DNA of 64,000 bases from Oceanibacterium hippocampi (GCF_900172325.1 NZ_FWFR01000001.1:1237773-1301772), one strand, 5' to 3'; positions 1-10,537 are shown, counted from the first letter of the stretch. Numbers and translations: made by a program. Notes: generated by a model not told the origin, from the sequence alone.

Positions 1-1618
1 CTTCGGCGTGCCCGGTGAGAGCTATCTTGCGGTCCTCGACGCGCTTCACGACGCGCCCGCGATCGATTTCGTGATCTGCCGCCAGGAAGGCGGCGCGGCG
101 ATGATGGCCGAGGCCGACGGCAAGCTGACCGGCGAGCCCGGCATCTGCTTCGTCACGCGCGGCCCCGGCGCCACCAACGCCTCGTCCGGCGTCCATGTGG
201 CGTTCCAGGACTCGACACCGATGATCCTGTTCATCGGCCAGGTGGCGCGCGAGACCCGCGACCGCGAAGCGTTCCAGGAAATCGACTATCGCCGCATGTT
301 CGGCCAGATGGCGAAATGGGTGGCGGAGATCGACGATGCCGCCCGCATTCCCGAGTATCTCGCCCGCGCCTTCCGGACAGCGACGTCTGGCCGCCCCGGC
401 CCGGTCGTGCTGGCCCTGCCGGAGGACATGCTGACCAACCGGGTTCCGGTGCCGTCCGGGCCGGCGATGCAGCCCTACCGGCGGGCGGAAACGGCGCCCG
501 GCGGCGCGGCGATGGAGGCGCTGGCGGAGCGGCTGAAGACCGCGAAGCGGCCGTTCCTGATGCTCGGCGGCGGCACCTGGGACGCCGGGGCGGTGGCCGA
601 TATCCGGGCCTTCGCCGAGGCGCAGGCGCTGCCGGTCGGTACCAGCTTCCGCTGCCAGGACCTGTTCGACAACGAGCATCCGAACTATGCCGGCGATATC
701 GGCATCGGCCCCAACCCGGCGCTCGCCGCGCGCGTTCGTGACGCCGACCTGCTGATCGTCGCCGGCGCAAGGCTCGGCGAGATGACGACCGGCGGCTACA
801 CCCTCCTAACCCCGCCGGTACCGAAGCAGACGCTGGTCCATATCCATCCGGGGGCGGAGGAACTCGGCCACGTCTACCAGCCGGCGCTCGCGATCCATGC
901 CGACATGCGCGCCTTCGCCGCCGCCGCGCGCGCGCTGCCGGCCGCGAGTGGCGCCAATTCGCGGGCCGAGGCGGTGGCCGAGGCGCATCGCGACTATCTC
1001 GACTGGTCCAGCCCGGTGACCTCGGTCGGCCCGGTGCAGATGGCCGAGATCATCGCCGCGCTGGGCGCGGACCTGCCGAAGGACGCGATCTATACCAACG
1101 GCGCCGGCAATTACGCGAGCTGGCTGCACCGGTTCCATCGCTATCGCGAGTTCCGCACCGAGCTCGCGCCGACCAGCGGCTCAATGGGTTACGGTCTGCC
1201 GGCGGCGGTCGCCGCCAAGCGGCGTTATCCGGACCGCACCGTGGTCGCCTTCGCCGGTGACGGCTGCTTCATGATGACCGGGCAGGAATTCGCGACCGCC
1301 GCGCAATATGGCGTCGCCGTCATCGTCATCGTCGTCAACAACGGCATGTACGGTACGATCCGCATGCATCAGGAGCGGGAATACCCGGCGCGGGTCTTCG
1401 GCACCGAACTCCGCAATCCGGACTTCGCGGCGCTGGCCCGGGCTTACGGCGGCCATGGCGAGCGGGTCGAGCGGACCGGGGCTTTCGCCGATGCCTTCGC
1501 CCGCGCCAGGGCTTCGGGCCGGCCGGCGCTGATCGAGATCGCGCTCGATCCGGAGGCACTGACGCCGAAGGCGACGCTCAGCGAGATCCGCGCCGCCGCC
1601 CTTTCCAGCGCGTCCTGA
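1..1618 (+). CDS. Acetolactate synthase-like TPP-dependent enzyme, 5' truncated
   Basis: Thiamine-pyrophosphate enzyme of the acetolactate synthase/pyruvate oxidase superfamily. The reading frame is open from base 2, and the first visible residues (FGVPGESYL) are the usual ALS N-terminal domain about 15-25 residues in, so the start lies left of the window. The catalytic Glu sits in CRQEGGAAM, a central nucleotide-fold domain follows, and the C-terminal TPP site shows AGDGCF followed about 25 residues later by NNGMYG. The exact substrate cannot be fixed: ALS catalytic subunits, sulfoacetaldehyde acetyltransferases and glyoxylate carboligases share this layout, and no ilvN small subunit is adjacent. 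Its last 41 bases overlap the 3' end of the convergent glycosyltransferase gene. Confidence 0.88.
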   Translation, partial: FGVPGESYLAVLDALHDAPAIDFVICRQEGGAAMMAEADGKLTGEPGICFVTRGPGATNASSGVHVAFQDSTPMILFIGQVARETRDREAFQEIDYRRMFGQMAKWVAEIDDAARIPEYLARAFRTATSGRPGPVVLALPEDMLTNRVPVPSGPAMQPYRRAETAPGGAAMEALAERLKTAKRPFLMLGGGTWDAGAVADIRAFAEAQALPVGTSFRCQDLFDNEHPNYAGDIGIGPNPALAARVRDADLLIVAGARLGEMTTGGYTLLTPPVPKQTLVHIHPGAEELGHVYQPALAIHADMRAFAAAARALPAASGANSRAEAVAEAHRDYLDWSSPVTSVGPVQMAEIIAALGADLPKDAIYTNGAGNYASWLHRFHRYREFRTELAPTSGSMGYGLPAAVAAKRRYPDRTVVAFAGDGCFMMTGQEFATAAQYGVAVIVIVVNNGMYGTIRMHQEREYPARVFGTELRNPDFAALARAYGGHGERVERTGAFADAFARARASGRPALIEIALDPEALTPKATLSEIRAAALSSAS

Positions 1619-2636
1619 AGGCGTCGCAGCGGATCTGTCCGCAGGCCGGCGCGAGGATGTCGAGGAAACTCTCTGCGACCGCGCGCCAGGAGAAGCCCAG
1701 CGCGAAGCGGCGACAGTCCTCCCGCGGGATTTGCAGCGCGCGGCGCGTGGCTTGCGCCAGGTCATCGTCCAGGCAGCCGATCGCGGCCTTGCCGATGACG
1801 TCCTTCGGGCCGGAGACCGGATAGGCGGCAACCGGCGTTCCCGCGGCCAGCGCCTCGAGCAGCACGAGGCCGAAGGTGTCGGTCCGGCTCGGGAACACGA
1901 ACACGTCGGCCGAGGCATAGTGACGGGCGAGTTCGGCGCCGAATTTCGCGCCGGTGAAGATGACGTCCGGATAGCGCCGGCGGAAATGCCCGAGCATCGG
2001 CCCGTCGCCGACGACCACCTTCGAGCCCGCGAACGGCATGTCGAGGAACGCCTGGATATTCTTCTCCACCGCGACCCGCCCGACATTGATCGCGATCGGC
2101 CGGGGCAGGTCGAAGGCATCCGCCGGCGCCAGCCGGTAGAGTTCCGTATCGACGCCGCGGGAGACGATCCGGAGGTTGTCGAAACCCTGCGCGACGAGCA
2201 CCTGGCGGACCGATTCCGTCGGCACCATGACATTGCTGGACGGCCCGTGGAACCAGCGCAGGAAGGCGTAGGACCAGGCCAGCGGGATCGGCGCGCGGGC
2301 GCGCAGATATTCCGGGAAGCGGGTATGGAAACCGGTCGTGAAATGCAGCCCCTCGCCAACGCAGTAGCGCCGCGCCGCGATGCCGAGCGGCCCCTCGGTG
2401 GCAATATGGATGAAGTCGGGATCGGCCGCGGCGATGCGGCGCCCGACGCCGCGCCTGCCGGTCAGGCTGAGCCTGATTTCCGGATAGGTCGGGCAGGGGA
2501 GGGTGCGGAAATCGGACGGGGTGATCCGGACGACGTCATGGCCCATCGCCACGAGTTCGTCGCCGATCGCCTGGAGGGTGCGAACGACGCCGTTGACCTG
2601 CGGATGCCAGGCATCCGTCACGAGGACGAGGCGCAT
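1578..2636 (-). CDS. agt: GT4-family glycosyltransferase, Agt-like (glycolipid synthesis from diacylglycerol)
   Basis: A 352-residue GT-B glycosyltransferase. The ATG at 2636 opens MRLVLVTDAWHPQVNGVVRT, the typical N-terminus of family 4 enzymes; longer in-frame extensions are not family-like. The C-terminal domain has the nucleotide-sugar site (SRTDTFGLVLLEALAAGTPV). The start lies 19 bases inside the end of the upstream phospholipase-like gene, implying translational coupling. In Agrobacterium, Sinorhizobium and many marine heterotrophs, a glycosyltransferase of this type (Agt) paired with PlcP converts diacylglycerol to glycolipids when phosphate is scarce; I infer the same job from pairing and similarity. 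Other acceptors such as mannosides remain possible. Confidence 0.82.
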   Translation of the reverse strand: MRLVLVTDAWHPQVNGVVRTLQAIGDELVAMGHDVVRITPSDFRTLPCPTYPEIRLSLTGRRGVGRRIAAADPDFIHIATEGPLGIAARRYCVGEGLHFTTGFHTRFPEYLRARAPIPLAWSYAFLRWFHGPSSNVMVPTESVRQVLVAQGFDNLRIVSRGVDTELYRLAPADAFDLPRPIAINVGRVAVEKNIQAFLDMPFAGSKVVVGDGPMLGHFRRRYPDVIFTGAKFGAELARHYASADVFVFPSRTDTFGLVLLEALAAGTPVAAYPVSGPKDVIGKAAIGCLDDDLAQATRRALQIPREDCRRFALGFSWRAVAESFLDILAPACGQIRCDAFRTRWKGRRRGSR

Positions 2637-3460
2637 ACGGTCTCGATTGCACGGGTGGCGGGGGCGGCGGCATGCCGCGGCGGGATCGCCCGGATCGACT
2701 TCGGATGGCCGTCGGGCATCCATTGCAGGATCTCCAGCCGGCCGTCCAGATGCTCGACCATGGCCGTGCAGCTCTCGACCCAGTCGCCGTCGTTGCAATA
2801 GAGGATGCCGTCGATGTCGCGGATTTCGGCATGGTGGATATGGCCGCAGACGACACCGTCGACCTCGCGTTCGCGGGCGACCGCCGCCAGTGCCTCCTCG
2901 AACTCGGCGATATACTTGACCGCGTTCTTGACCTTGAGCTTCAGGTAGGCTGACAGCGACCAGTAGGGATAGCCCATGGCCCGCCGGATGCGATTGACCC
3001 AGCGATTGAGCACGAGCGCGAGGTTGTAGGCCCAGTCGCCGACAAAGGCGAGCCAGCGCGCATAGAGCACGACGACGTCGAACTGGTCGCCATGCAGGAC
3101 CAGGAGCTTCCGGCCGTCGGCGGTCTCGTGGACGATATCGCGGGCGATCTCGATGCCGCCGAAGCTGACGCCGCGATAGCCGCGCGCGAACTCGTCGTGG
3201 TTGCCGGGAATGAAGATCACCCGGGTACCCTTGCGCGCCTTGCGCAGCAGCTTCTGCACGACGTCGTTGTGGGTTTGCGGCCAGTACCAGGAACGGCGCA
3301 GGCGCCAGCCGTCGATGATGTCGCCGACCAGGTAAAGCCGGCTGCTCTCGGTGATGCGGAGGAAGTCGAGCAGCCGCTCGGCCTGGCAGCCGCGGGTGCC
3401 GAGATGGATATCCGATATCCAGATCGAACGGTAACGGAACGGCGGAATCTGCGCGGTCAT
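2618..3460 (-). CDS. plcP: PlcP-like metallophosphoesterase (phospholipase C type; COG2908/LpxH-like)
   Basis: A 280-residue calcineurin-like phosphoesterase with the full metal-site series: DIHLG near residue 17, GDIIDG, GNHDE, HGDQFD and GHIHH. It carries segments I associate with PlcP (GCQAERLLDFLR, RSWYWPQTHNDVVQKL), the phospholipase C that strips head groups from membrane phospholipids under phosphate limitation, releasing diacylglycerol. Automated pipelines usually call this family UDP-2,3-diacylglucosamine diphosphatase; pairing with a GT4 enzyme favours PlcP. I use the ATG at 3460, just before the conserved domain; a TTG at 3532 would add 24 unconserved residues. It is the first gene of the pair with agt. 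Confidence 0.82.
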   Translation of the reverse strand: MTAQIPPFRYRSIWISDIHLGTRGCQAERLLDFLRITESSRLYLVGDIIDGWRLRRSWYWPQTHNDVVQKLLRKARKGTRVIFIPGNHDEFARGYRGVSFGGIEIARDIVHETADGRKLLVLHGDQFDVVVLYARWLAFVGDWAYNLALVLNRWVNRIRRAMGYPYWSLSAYLKLKVKNAVKYIAEFEEALAAVAREREVDGVVCGHIHHAEIRDIDGILYCNDGDWVESCTAMVEHLDGRLEILQWMPDGHPKSIRAIPPRHAAAPATRAIETVCASSS

Positions 3461-3578
3461 GAAATCGGGTTCTTGCCGTGGATCCGATGAAATTACTTGT
3501 TGTCTTGTACGTTCGACCACAAGATCAAGCAAATGAACTTATTGTTGCAATAAAGTATTTAACAGAACCGACATAATA

Positions 3579-3596
3579 CTGTATCGCAAGTGTCAT
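3579..3596 (+). promoter_or_regulatory. Possible degenerate Pho box
   Basis: Two 7-base half-sites separated by 4 bases, CTGTATC and GTGTCAT, compared with the PhoB consensus CTGTCAT-N4-CTGTCAT. The right half matches 6/7, the left only 4/7. It lies about 50 bases upstream of the lipid kinase start and about 120 bases upstream of plcP, in the divergent AT-rich spacer where a PhoB site would be expected. Weak on sequence alone. Confidence 0.25.
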
Positions 3597-3645
3597 CGAC
3601 GGATTGAATGTGAAGGAAACGCTTTTCTTTCATTGCGGGTTCCCG

Positions 3646-4530
3646 ATGCCGACCCTGATCATCCACAATCCGACCGCCGGCCGGTCCCGTCGCCGGCGTC
3701 TCGATGCCTTCATCGACCGGCTCGGCCGGCTGGGGATGGCGACCAGCCTGCGGCAGACCGGCAAGGCCGGTGACGCGACGATCTTCGCCGCCGGGTCAAC
3801 GGCGGGGACGGTGGTTGCCGCCGGCGGCGACGGCACCATGAACGAGGTCGCGAACGGCCTGGCGGGATCGGACGCCCGGCTCGCCTTCATGCCGCTCGGC
3901 ACCGCCAACGTGCTGGCCTGGGAAATCGGCCTCGGGAGCAGTCCCGAACGGGCCGCCGCAGTGGTTGCCGGGGATGTGGAGATCAGCGTCCATGCGGGCC
4001 TCGCGAACGGCCGGCGCTTCCTGCTGATGGCCGGCATCGGCTTCGATGCCTGGACGGTGCGGGCGGTCGATCTCCGGCAAAAGCGGCTGCTCGGGCCGCT
4101 CGCCTACGTCATCGCCATGGTGCGGGTGCTCCGCCGCTTTCCCTTCCCGGATTACCGGGTCACGGTCGACGGCGTCGCGCATGCCGCCTGCTCGGTGATT
4201 GTCTGCCGGGGCCGCTGCTATGGCGGACCGTTCGTGCTGGCGCCGGCGGCCGGACTAGAAGCCGGGCTGCTGCAGGTCCTGCTGTTCGAACGCGGCGGGG
4301 TCGGTGCGGTGATCCGCTTCGGGCTGGCGCTGCTGACCGGCCGCATGGCGACGGCGAGCGGGGTCAGGATCATTGCCGGACGCGAGATCCGGATCGAGGG
4401 GCCGGCTGGCGATCCGGTGCAGCTCGACGGCGATCTGGCCGGCACCCTGCCGCTCGATATCGCTATCGACGAGCGCCCGCTCCGCCTCGCCGTGCCGGCG
4501 CAACGTCCCGCCGGTAACCGGCGCGGTTGA
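3646..4530 (+). CDS. Diacylglycerol kinase family lipid kinase
   Basis: A 294-residue member of the DAGK catalytic family (DgkB/YegS-type). The nucleotide-binding loop is LIIHNPTAG at the N-terminus and the glycine-rich signature is AAGGDGTMNEVANGL near residue 70, followed by PLGTANVLAWEIGL. I chose the ATG at 3646 because the conserved fold begins four residues later; a TTG at 3604 and a GTG at 3610 in the same frame would add 12-14 unconserved residues. It would phosphorylate a lipid such as diacylglycerol at the membrane. Transcribed away from plcP/agt, whose product and substrate is diacylglycerol, so it may return excess diacylglycerol to phosphatidate (inference). Confidence 0.88.
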   Translation: MPTLIIHNPTAGRSRRRRLDAFIDRLGRLGMATSLRQTGKAGDATIFAAGSTAGTVVAAGGDGTMNEVANGLAGSDARLAFMPLGTANVLAWEIGLGSSPERAAAVVAGDVEISVHAGLANGRRFLLMAGIGFDAWTVRAVDLRQKRLLGPLAYVIAMVRVLRRFPFPDYRVTVDGVAHAACSVIVCRGRCYGGPFVLAPAAGLEAGLLQVLLFERGGVGAVIRFGLALLTGRMATASGVRIIAGREIRIEGPAGDPVQLDGDLAGTLPLDIAIDERPLRLAVPAQRPAGNRRG

Positions 4531-4583
4531 CGGCCGTTCGCGGTGAGGGCGGGCGAGGCGAGGGCGCCGACGCGCCTTCTGTA

Positions 4584-4931
4584 TCAGTCTGACTTCATGC
4601 CATTCACGGCGGCCGTCGCGCACGCATCGGCGACTTCCTGGCGATATTGTTCGGTCACGTTGTTGACCCAGCCCGCCTTGACGACGAAGTCGTCGCGGGA
4701 CCAGGTGCTTTCCGCCTTCAGGAGTACGAGCTGGTCCGGCTGCTGTTCGGCGCTGGCGACGCAAAGCGGCATGAAGGCGGCGACGACTGCTGACGCCGCG
4801 CTGGCCTCCTGCATCTTCCCGGCCGTTGCACCCGTGACCCAGCCACCCCAGGCGAAGCCGATGGCGATCGCGGCAACCGCGCCACCAGCGGCGCCCCACG
4901 CGAGAGGTTTGATCGACTCTTTGATGTTCAT
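4584..4931 (-). CDS. Conserved hypothetical membrane protein
   Basis: A 115-residue protein with one hydrophobic glycine/alanine-rich segment (about residues 12-33, AWGAAGGAVAAIAIGFAWGG) followed by WVTGATAGKM and a soluble tail with two cysteines. It resembles a small family common in alphaproteobacteria whose function is unknown to me. A Shine-Dalgarno-like GAAGGA lies upstream; the ATG at 4931 is preceded by an in-frame GTG at 4934, either of which could be used. It stands alone with no clear operon partner. Confidence 0.75.
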   Translation of the reverse strand: MNIKESIKPLAWGAAGGAVAAIAIGFAWGGWVTGATAGKMQEASAASAVVAAFMPLCVASAEQQPDQLVLLKAESTWSRDDFVVKAGWVNNVTEQYRQEVADACATAAVNGMKSD

Positions 4932-5394
4932 CACGAAAATTCCTTCAAGTCCGGTTTCTGAATGAATGGTACGGGCGGTTGTTCGGGAGCGGCGCCGACC
5001 CTGGCTTGTCCTGTCGGATCGGCGGTCCGGAGCGGCAATATTGCCCGCATTGAGCCGGTCGCAGATATGCGACGGGCGTCGAAAGTAATGATTGAGATCC
5101 TATAAATTAATCTCGATCTACCGGATGACTATAATATAAATATTTACTCAATTCAACAGAAAGTAACAAATGACGATATCATGCAAAATATTTTGCGCTT
5201 CTCTGCGTGATTTTTCGAAACCATGCAGAGTCGATCTCCGAATACTATGTTGATATCCTGACCGTCGCCCGACCACGCCCGACGACGCGCGCGCCCCGTC
5301 TCGCCCATGGGGTTGACCCAGGGGCGATGGCGGAGAGGGCGCGGCCGGGCGGCAGCGAAAGTTCGGTAACGGATGGACGGCAGGCGGCGGGCGG
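4932..5394. other. Intergenic region without a recognisable gene
   Basis: 463 bases between the small membrane protein and korB. Bases about 5090-5220 are markedly AT-rich for this genome and could hold promoters for the minus-strand membrane protein gene. Open frames here have no homology-like features or ribosome binding sites. The only clear structure is the hairpin at 5301-5327. Confidence 0.6.
5301..5327. terminator. Hairpin downstream of korB, possible terminator
   Basis: Arms of 11 bases (TCGCCCATGGG / CCCAGGGGCGA) pair with one A-G mismatch around a GTTGA loop, about 70 bases beyond the korB stop codon. No T-run follows on either strand, so intrinsic termination is doubtful; it could protect the korAB transcript end or work with Rho. 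Confidence 0.35.
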
Positions 5395-6411
5395 TCAGAC
5401 CTGCCAGGTATGGCCGCGCCGGAGCAGCTTGTTGATCGACAGCGGATCGGCCGCCGGGCCGGGCTTGAGCGATTCCTGCACGGCGCCGTCATAGGTCGCC
5501 GCCGGATTGCAGTAGATCACGCCCATGGCGACCGGGAACGGCGCCTCCATGACCGCAAGCAGGCCGGCCAGGGTGGCGTTGGTCTCGTCATGGACCTGCA
5601 GGTCGGCTTCGGTGATGCCGTCCTCGCCGAGCGTCACCATTTCGAGCGCGAAGGTCCGGGTGTTGAACCGCAGGCCCCGGTCGGCTTTCTCGCCGAAGAT
5701 GAGCGGTTCGCCGTGACGCAGGTGGATCTGCGCGTTCGTGGCAACCTCCCGGTCGGTGATCGCGCCGAAGACGCCGTCGTTGTAGACGATGCAGTTCTGC
5801 AGTATCTCGACGAACGAGGTGCCCTTGTGGGCATGGGCGCGCTTGAACAGGTCTGGCAGGCGCTTCTGGTCCGTATCGACACCGCGGGCGACGAAGCGGG
5901 CGCCGGCGCCGAGCGCGAAGCGGGCCGGGGCGACCGGCATGTCGACCGAGCCGCCGGGGGTCGAGGGCGAGCGCGTGCCGACGCGCGAGGTCGGCGAATA
6001 CTGCCCCTTGGTGAGGCCGTAGATCTCGTTGTTGAACAGCAGGAACTGCACGTCGACATTGCGGCGCAGGAGATGCAGCAGGTGGTTGCCGCCGATCGAC
6101 AGCGCGTCGCCGTCACCGGAGATCACCCAGACGTCGAGCTCGGGATTGGCCAGCTTGATCCCGGTCGCGAAGGCCGGCGCCCGGCCGTGGATCGTGTGGA
6201 AGCCGTAAGTCGACATGTAGTAGGGGAAGCGCGCCGCGCAGCCGATGCCGGAAACGAAGACGAACTTCTCCTTCGGCACGCCGAGGTCGGGCAGCGTGCG
6301 CTGCACCGCCTTGAGGATCGCGTAATCGCCGCAACCCGGGCACCAGCGGACTTCCTGATCCGAGGCGAAATCCTTCGCCGTAAGCTGTTCGGTGGAGATG
6401 GGCACGTTCAT
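5395..6411 (-). CDS. korB: 2-oxoacid:ferredoxin oxidoreductase, beta subunit
   Basis: A 338-residue TPP-binding beta subunit. RWCPGCGDYAILKAV near residue 22 and SGIGCAARFPYY near residue 54 are family hallmarks; the TPP/Mg site is GDGDALSIGGNH, followed by FLLFNNEIYGLTKGQ. It pairs with KorA to decarboxylate a 2-oxoacid (most likely 2-oxoglutarate) with ferredoxin as acceptor, or the reverse. A GGGAG ribosome binding site precedes the ATG. The gene follows korA after 21 bases, so the two are one operon. No separate delta (ferredoxin-like) subunit gene is adjacent. Confidence 0.93.
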   Translation of the reverse strand: MNVPISTEQLTAKDFASDQEVRWCPGCGDYAILKAVQRTLPDLGVPKEKFVFVSGIGCAARFPYYMSTYGFHTIHGRAPAFATGIKLANPELDVWVISGDGDALSIGGNHLLHLLRRNVDVQFLLFNNEIYGLTKGQYSPTSRVGTRSPSTPGGSVDMPVAPARFALGAGARFVARGVDTDQKRLPDLFKRAHAHKGTSFVEILQNCIVYNDGVFGAITDREVATNAQIHLRHGEPLIFGEKADRGLRFNTRTFALEMVTLGEDGITEADLQVHDETNATLAGLLAVMEAPFPVAMGVIYCNPAATYDGAVQESLKPGPAADPLSINKLLRRGHTWQV

Positions 6412-6432
6412 GATGTGCTCCCGAAGACCGCG

Positions 6433-8304
<1,872 letters not shown>

Positions 8305-8597
8305 GGCTTTTCTCTCACTTCATGGCCCAGACGGGCCGCACGAATGCCCGGGAATCTAGCCGATCCGGGCGCTGCTTCACAACAGGCAGCCGATGCCGTC
8401 GTCCAATTCACATACCAGATACGTTATTCAAAACATTCGGCTCTGTTGCGCTGTGTTATGTAGCGGCGGTTGGGCGTTGGTCAACTGCTAGATTGCGATT
8501 GCTGCACGGTCCGGAAAAAATCATTCGTACACGAACAATTTATCGCCATTCCGCAAAAGTCAATCGCCCGTCGCTGGCGATCACGTGATTGCCCGTT

Positions 8598-9185
8598 TCA
8601 CGGGCGCAACTGGCGGACGAACGCACGCGCGATTCCGGCCGGGCTCAGGCCGCCCGGGCGGTACCATTTCGGCACCCAGTTGAGCGAGCCCAGAAGACCG
8701 AGCCGGAGCAGCCGGCGATCCTGTTCCGTGGGCAGGTCGAGATCGTCGATGAGGGCCTCGAACAGCGCCTCGTAGGCGTCGCGCTGGCGCACCAGTTCGC
8801 GGCGCAGCTTTTCGGGAAAGGTGCTGAAGTCGATGATCACGATGCGCGCCTCCGCCGCCTGCTGCAGCAACGCCTCGAGATGAGCCGCCGACGCCGCCTC
8901 GAGCCGCGCCCACGGTTCCTCGACCTCCGCCACCGCCTGTTCGGCGCGTTCGCGAATGGCCGCGACGCTGGCGCCATGGGCGGCGGCGAACAGGGCTTCC
9001 TTGGAGGGGAAGTGGTAGTAGAGCGAGCCGGGCAGCATGCCGACCTCGCGCGCGATGTCGCGCATCGAGGCGTCGCTGTATCCCTTGCTGCTGAACAGCC
9101 GCGCCGCCACCGCCATGATTTCCTCGCGCCGCCCGCCGCCGCGCCGCGCGGCTGAAGCCTCGGCGGTTCCGGTCGCCTGCTTCAT
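8598..9185 (-). CDS. TetR/AcrR family transcriptional regulator
   Basis: A 195-residue repressor. The N-terminal helix-turn-helix (about residues 20-66) is clear: REEIMAVAARLFSSKGYSDA, then MRDIAREVGMLPGSLYYHFP and SKEALF. The C-terminal ligand domain is not diagnostic. Three in-frame starts exist: 9185, 9209 and a GTG at 9263. I take 9185 because a perfect-armed palindrome at 9191-9206 lies immediately upstream, as expected for an autoregulatory operator; with the 9209 start that palindrome would be coding. None of the starts has a strong Shine-Dalgarno. Divergent from the P450 gene, its probable target. Confidence 0.87.
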   Translation of the reverse strand: MKQATGTAEASAARRGGGRREEIMAVAARLFSSKGYSDASMRDIAREVGMLPGSLYYHFPSKEALFAAAHGASVAAIRERAEQAVAEVEEPWARLEAASAAHLEALLQQAAEARIVIIDFSTFPEKLRRELVRQRDAYEALFEALIDDLDLPTEQDRRLLRLGLLGSLNWVPKWYRPGGLSPAGIARAFVRQLRP

Positions 9186-9190
9186 GTCGG

Positions 9191-9206
9191 CCAAACGATT
9201 GTTTGG
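9191..9206. promoter_or_regulatory. Palindromic operator between TetR and P450 genes
   Basis: CCAAACGATTGTTTGG has 6-base perfect arms (CCAAAC/GTTTGG) around 4 bases, the size and symmetry typical of TetR-family operators. It sits 5 bases upstream of the chosen regulator start and 78 bases upstream of the P450 start. Confidence 0.55.
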
Positions 9207-9283
9207 CATATTGCGTCCGCCATTGCTTTCTCCGTATTCTGGGCGCCAATACTGCCCTGTCACAGGATGCGAGGGAAGTCCGG

Positions 9284-10519
9284 ATGCCGCTGCAGTTCAT
9301 ACCCGACGACCCGGCGACGCTCGCCGATCCGTTCCCGCTTTTCGCCCGGCTCCGTGACGAGGACCCGGCGCACTGGAGCGAGCGGCTCGACGGCTGGCTG
9401 CTCACCCGCTACGACGATTGCCGCCGCGCGACCCTCTCGCCGGACATGTCGGCCGACCGGCTGACGCCTTTCTTCGAGAACCAGCGCCGCGCCGATCCGG
9501 GCTCGATCACTGCGCTGATGCAGTATCTCAATCGCTGGATGGTGTTCCGCGACCCGCCGGACCACACCCGGCTGCGTCGCCTGTCGCACCGCGTCTTCAC
9601 GCCGAGCGCGATCGCGACCGTCATGCCGAACATCGAGGCGATCGTCGCCGAGCTGATCGACGGCATCGTCGAGAAAGGCGAGGCCGACATCATCCGCGAC
9701 CTCGCCTATCCGCTGCCGGCGACCGTGATCATGGACATGCTGGGGGTCCCGCGCGGCGATCTGGAACAGGTCAAGGTCTGGTCCGACGACATGGCGCTGT
9801 TCATCGGCAGCGCCAAGGCGGCCGCGAACAAGTATGCCCGCGCCGAGGACGGCGCCCGGCAGATGGCCGATTATTTCCGCGAGATCATCGCGCTGCGCCG
9901 CAAGGCACCCGAGGACGACGTGATCACCCTGCTGGTCGAGGCCAGCGACGGCCGCGACGTGCTGACCGAGGACGAGGTGATCGGGACCGCCATCCTGATG
10001 CTGTTCGCGGGCCACGAGACGACCACCAACCTGATCGGCAACGGTATCCTGCGCGGCCTCCAGCATCCGGACGAGTGGGCCCGCTTCAAGGCCGATCCAG
10101 GGCTGGACGAGAGCGCGATCGAGGAATTCCTGCGCTATGACGGGCCGAGCGGCGCCGTCGCCCGGGTCGTCGCCCGCGATCACGAGCTGCACGGCAAGAC
10201 GCTGCGCAAGGGCGACCGGGTTTTCGCGATGGTCAACGCGGCGAACCGCGACCCGCGCCAGTTCGAAGATGCCGACCGGCTCGATGTCGGACGCGCCAAC
10301 AACCGGCACCTGACCTTCGGGCACGGCATCCACTTCTGTCTCGGTGCGCCGCTGGCGCGTCTCGAGAGCCGGCTGGCGATCCGTGCCGCCGTCGACCGCC
10401 TGGCCGACATGGAACTGGTCGAGACCGACTATGAGTGGGTCGACTCGCTGATCCTGCGCGGCGTCAGGTCGCTGCCGGTCCGCTTCCGCCCCGGACAGCC
10501 GTCGCGCAAGGCCGCCTGA
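9284..10519 (+). CDS. Cytochrome P450
   Basis: A 411-residue soluble bacterial P450. The oxygen-activating I-helix reads AGHETTTN (about residues 242-249), the K-helix ExxR is EEFLRYDG, and the heme-binding loop is FGHGIHFCLGAPLA with the axial cysteine at 352. Start at 9284 is set by GAGGGAAG eight bases upstream; the longer frame from 9203 would run through the operator region. Substrate unknown; short soluble P450s of this kind hydroxylate fatty acids, terpenes or aromatics. No ferredoxin or ferredoxin reductase gene is adjacent, so electrons must come from elsewhere. Confidence 0.93.
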   Translation: MPLQFIPDDPATLADPFPLFARLRDEDPAHWSERLDGWLLTRYDDCRRATLSPDMSADRLTPFFENQRRADPGSITALMQYLNRWMVFRDPPDHTRLRRLSHRVFTPSAIATVMPNIEAIVAELIDGIVEKGEADIIRDLAYPLPATVIMDMLGVPRGDLEQVKVWSDDMALFIGSAKAAANKYARAEDGARQMADYFREIIALRRKAPEDDVITLLVEASDGRDVLTEDEVIGTAILMLFAGHETTTNLIGNGILRGLQHPDEWARFKADPGLDESAIEEFLRYDGPSGAVARVVARDHELHGKTLRKGDRVFAMVNAANRDPRQFEDADRLDVGRANNRHLTFGHGIHFCLGAPLARLESRLAIRAAVDRLADMELVETDYEWVDSLILRGVRSLPVRFRPGQPSRKAA

Positions 10520-10537
10520 CCGCCACCGGGTTGATCG

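Noticed and set aside
5207..5494. Small plus-strand open frame in the spacer before korB
   Set aside because: No ribosome binding site, runs into the korB antisense strand, and has no conserved-looking composition.
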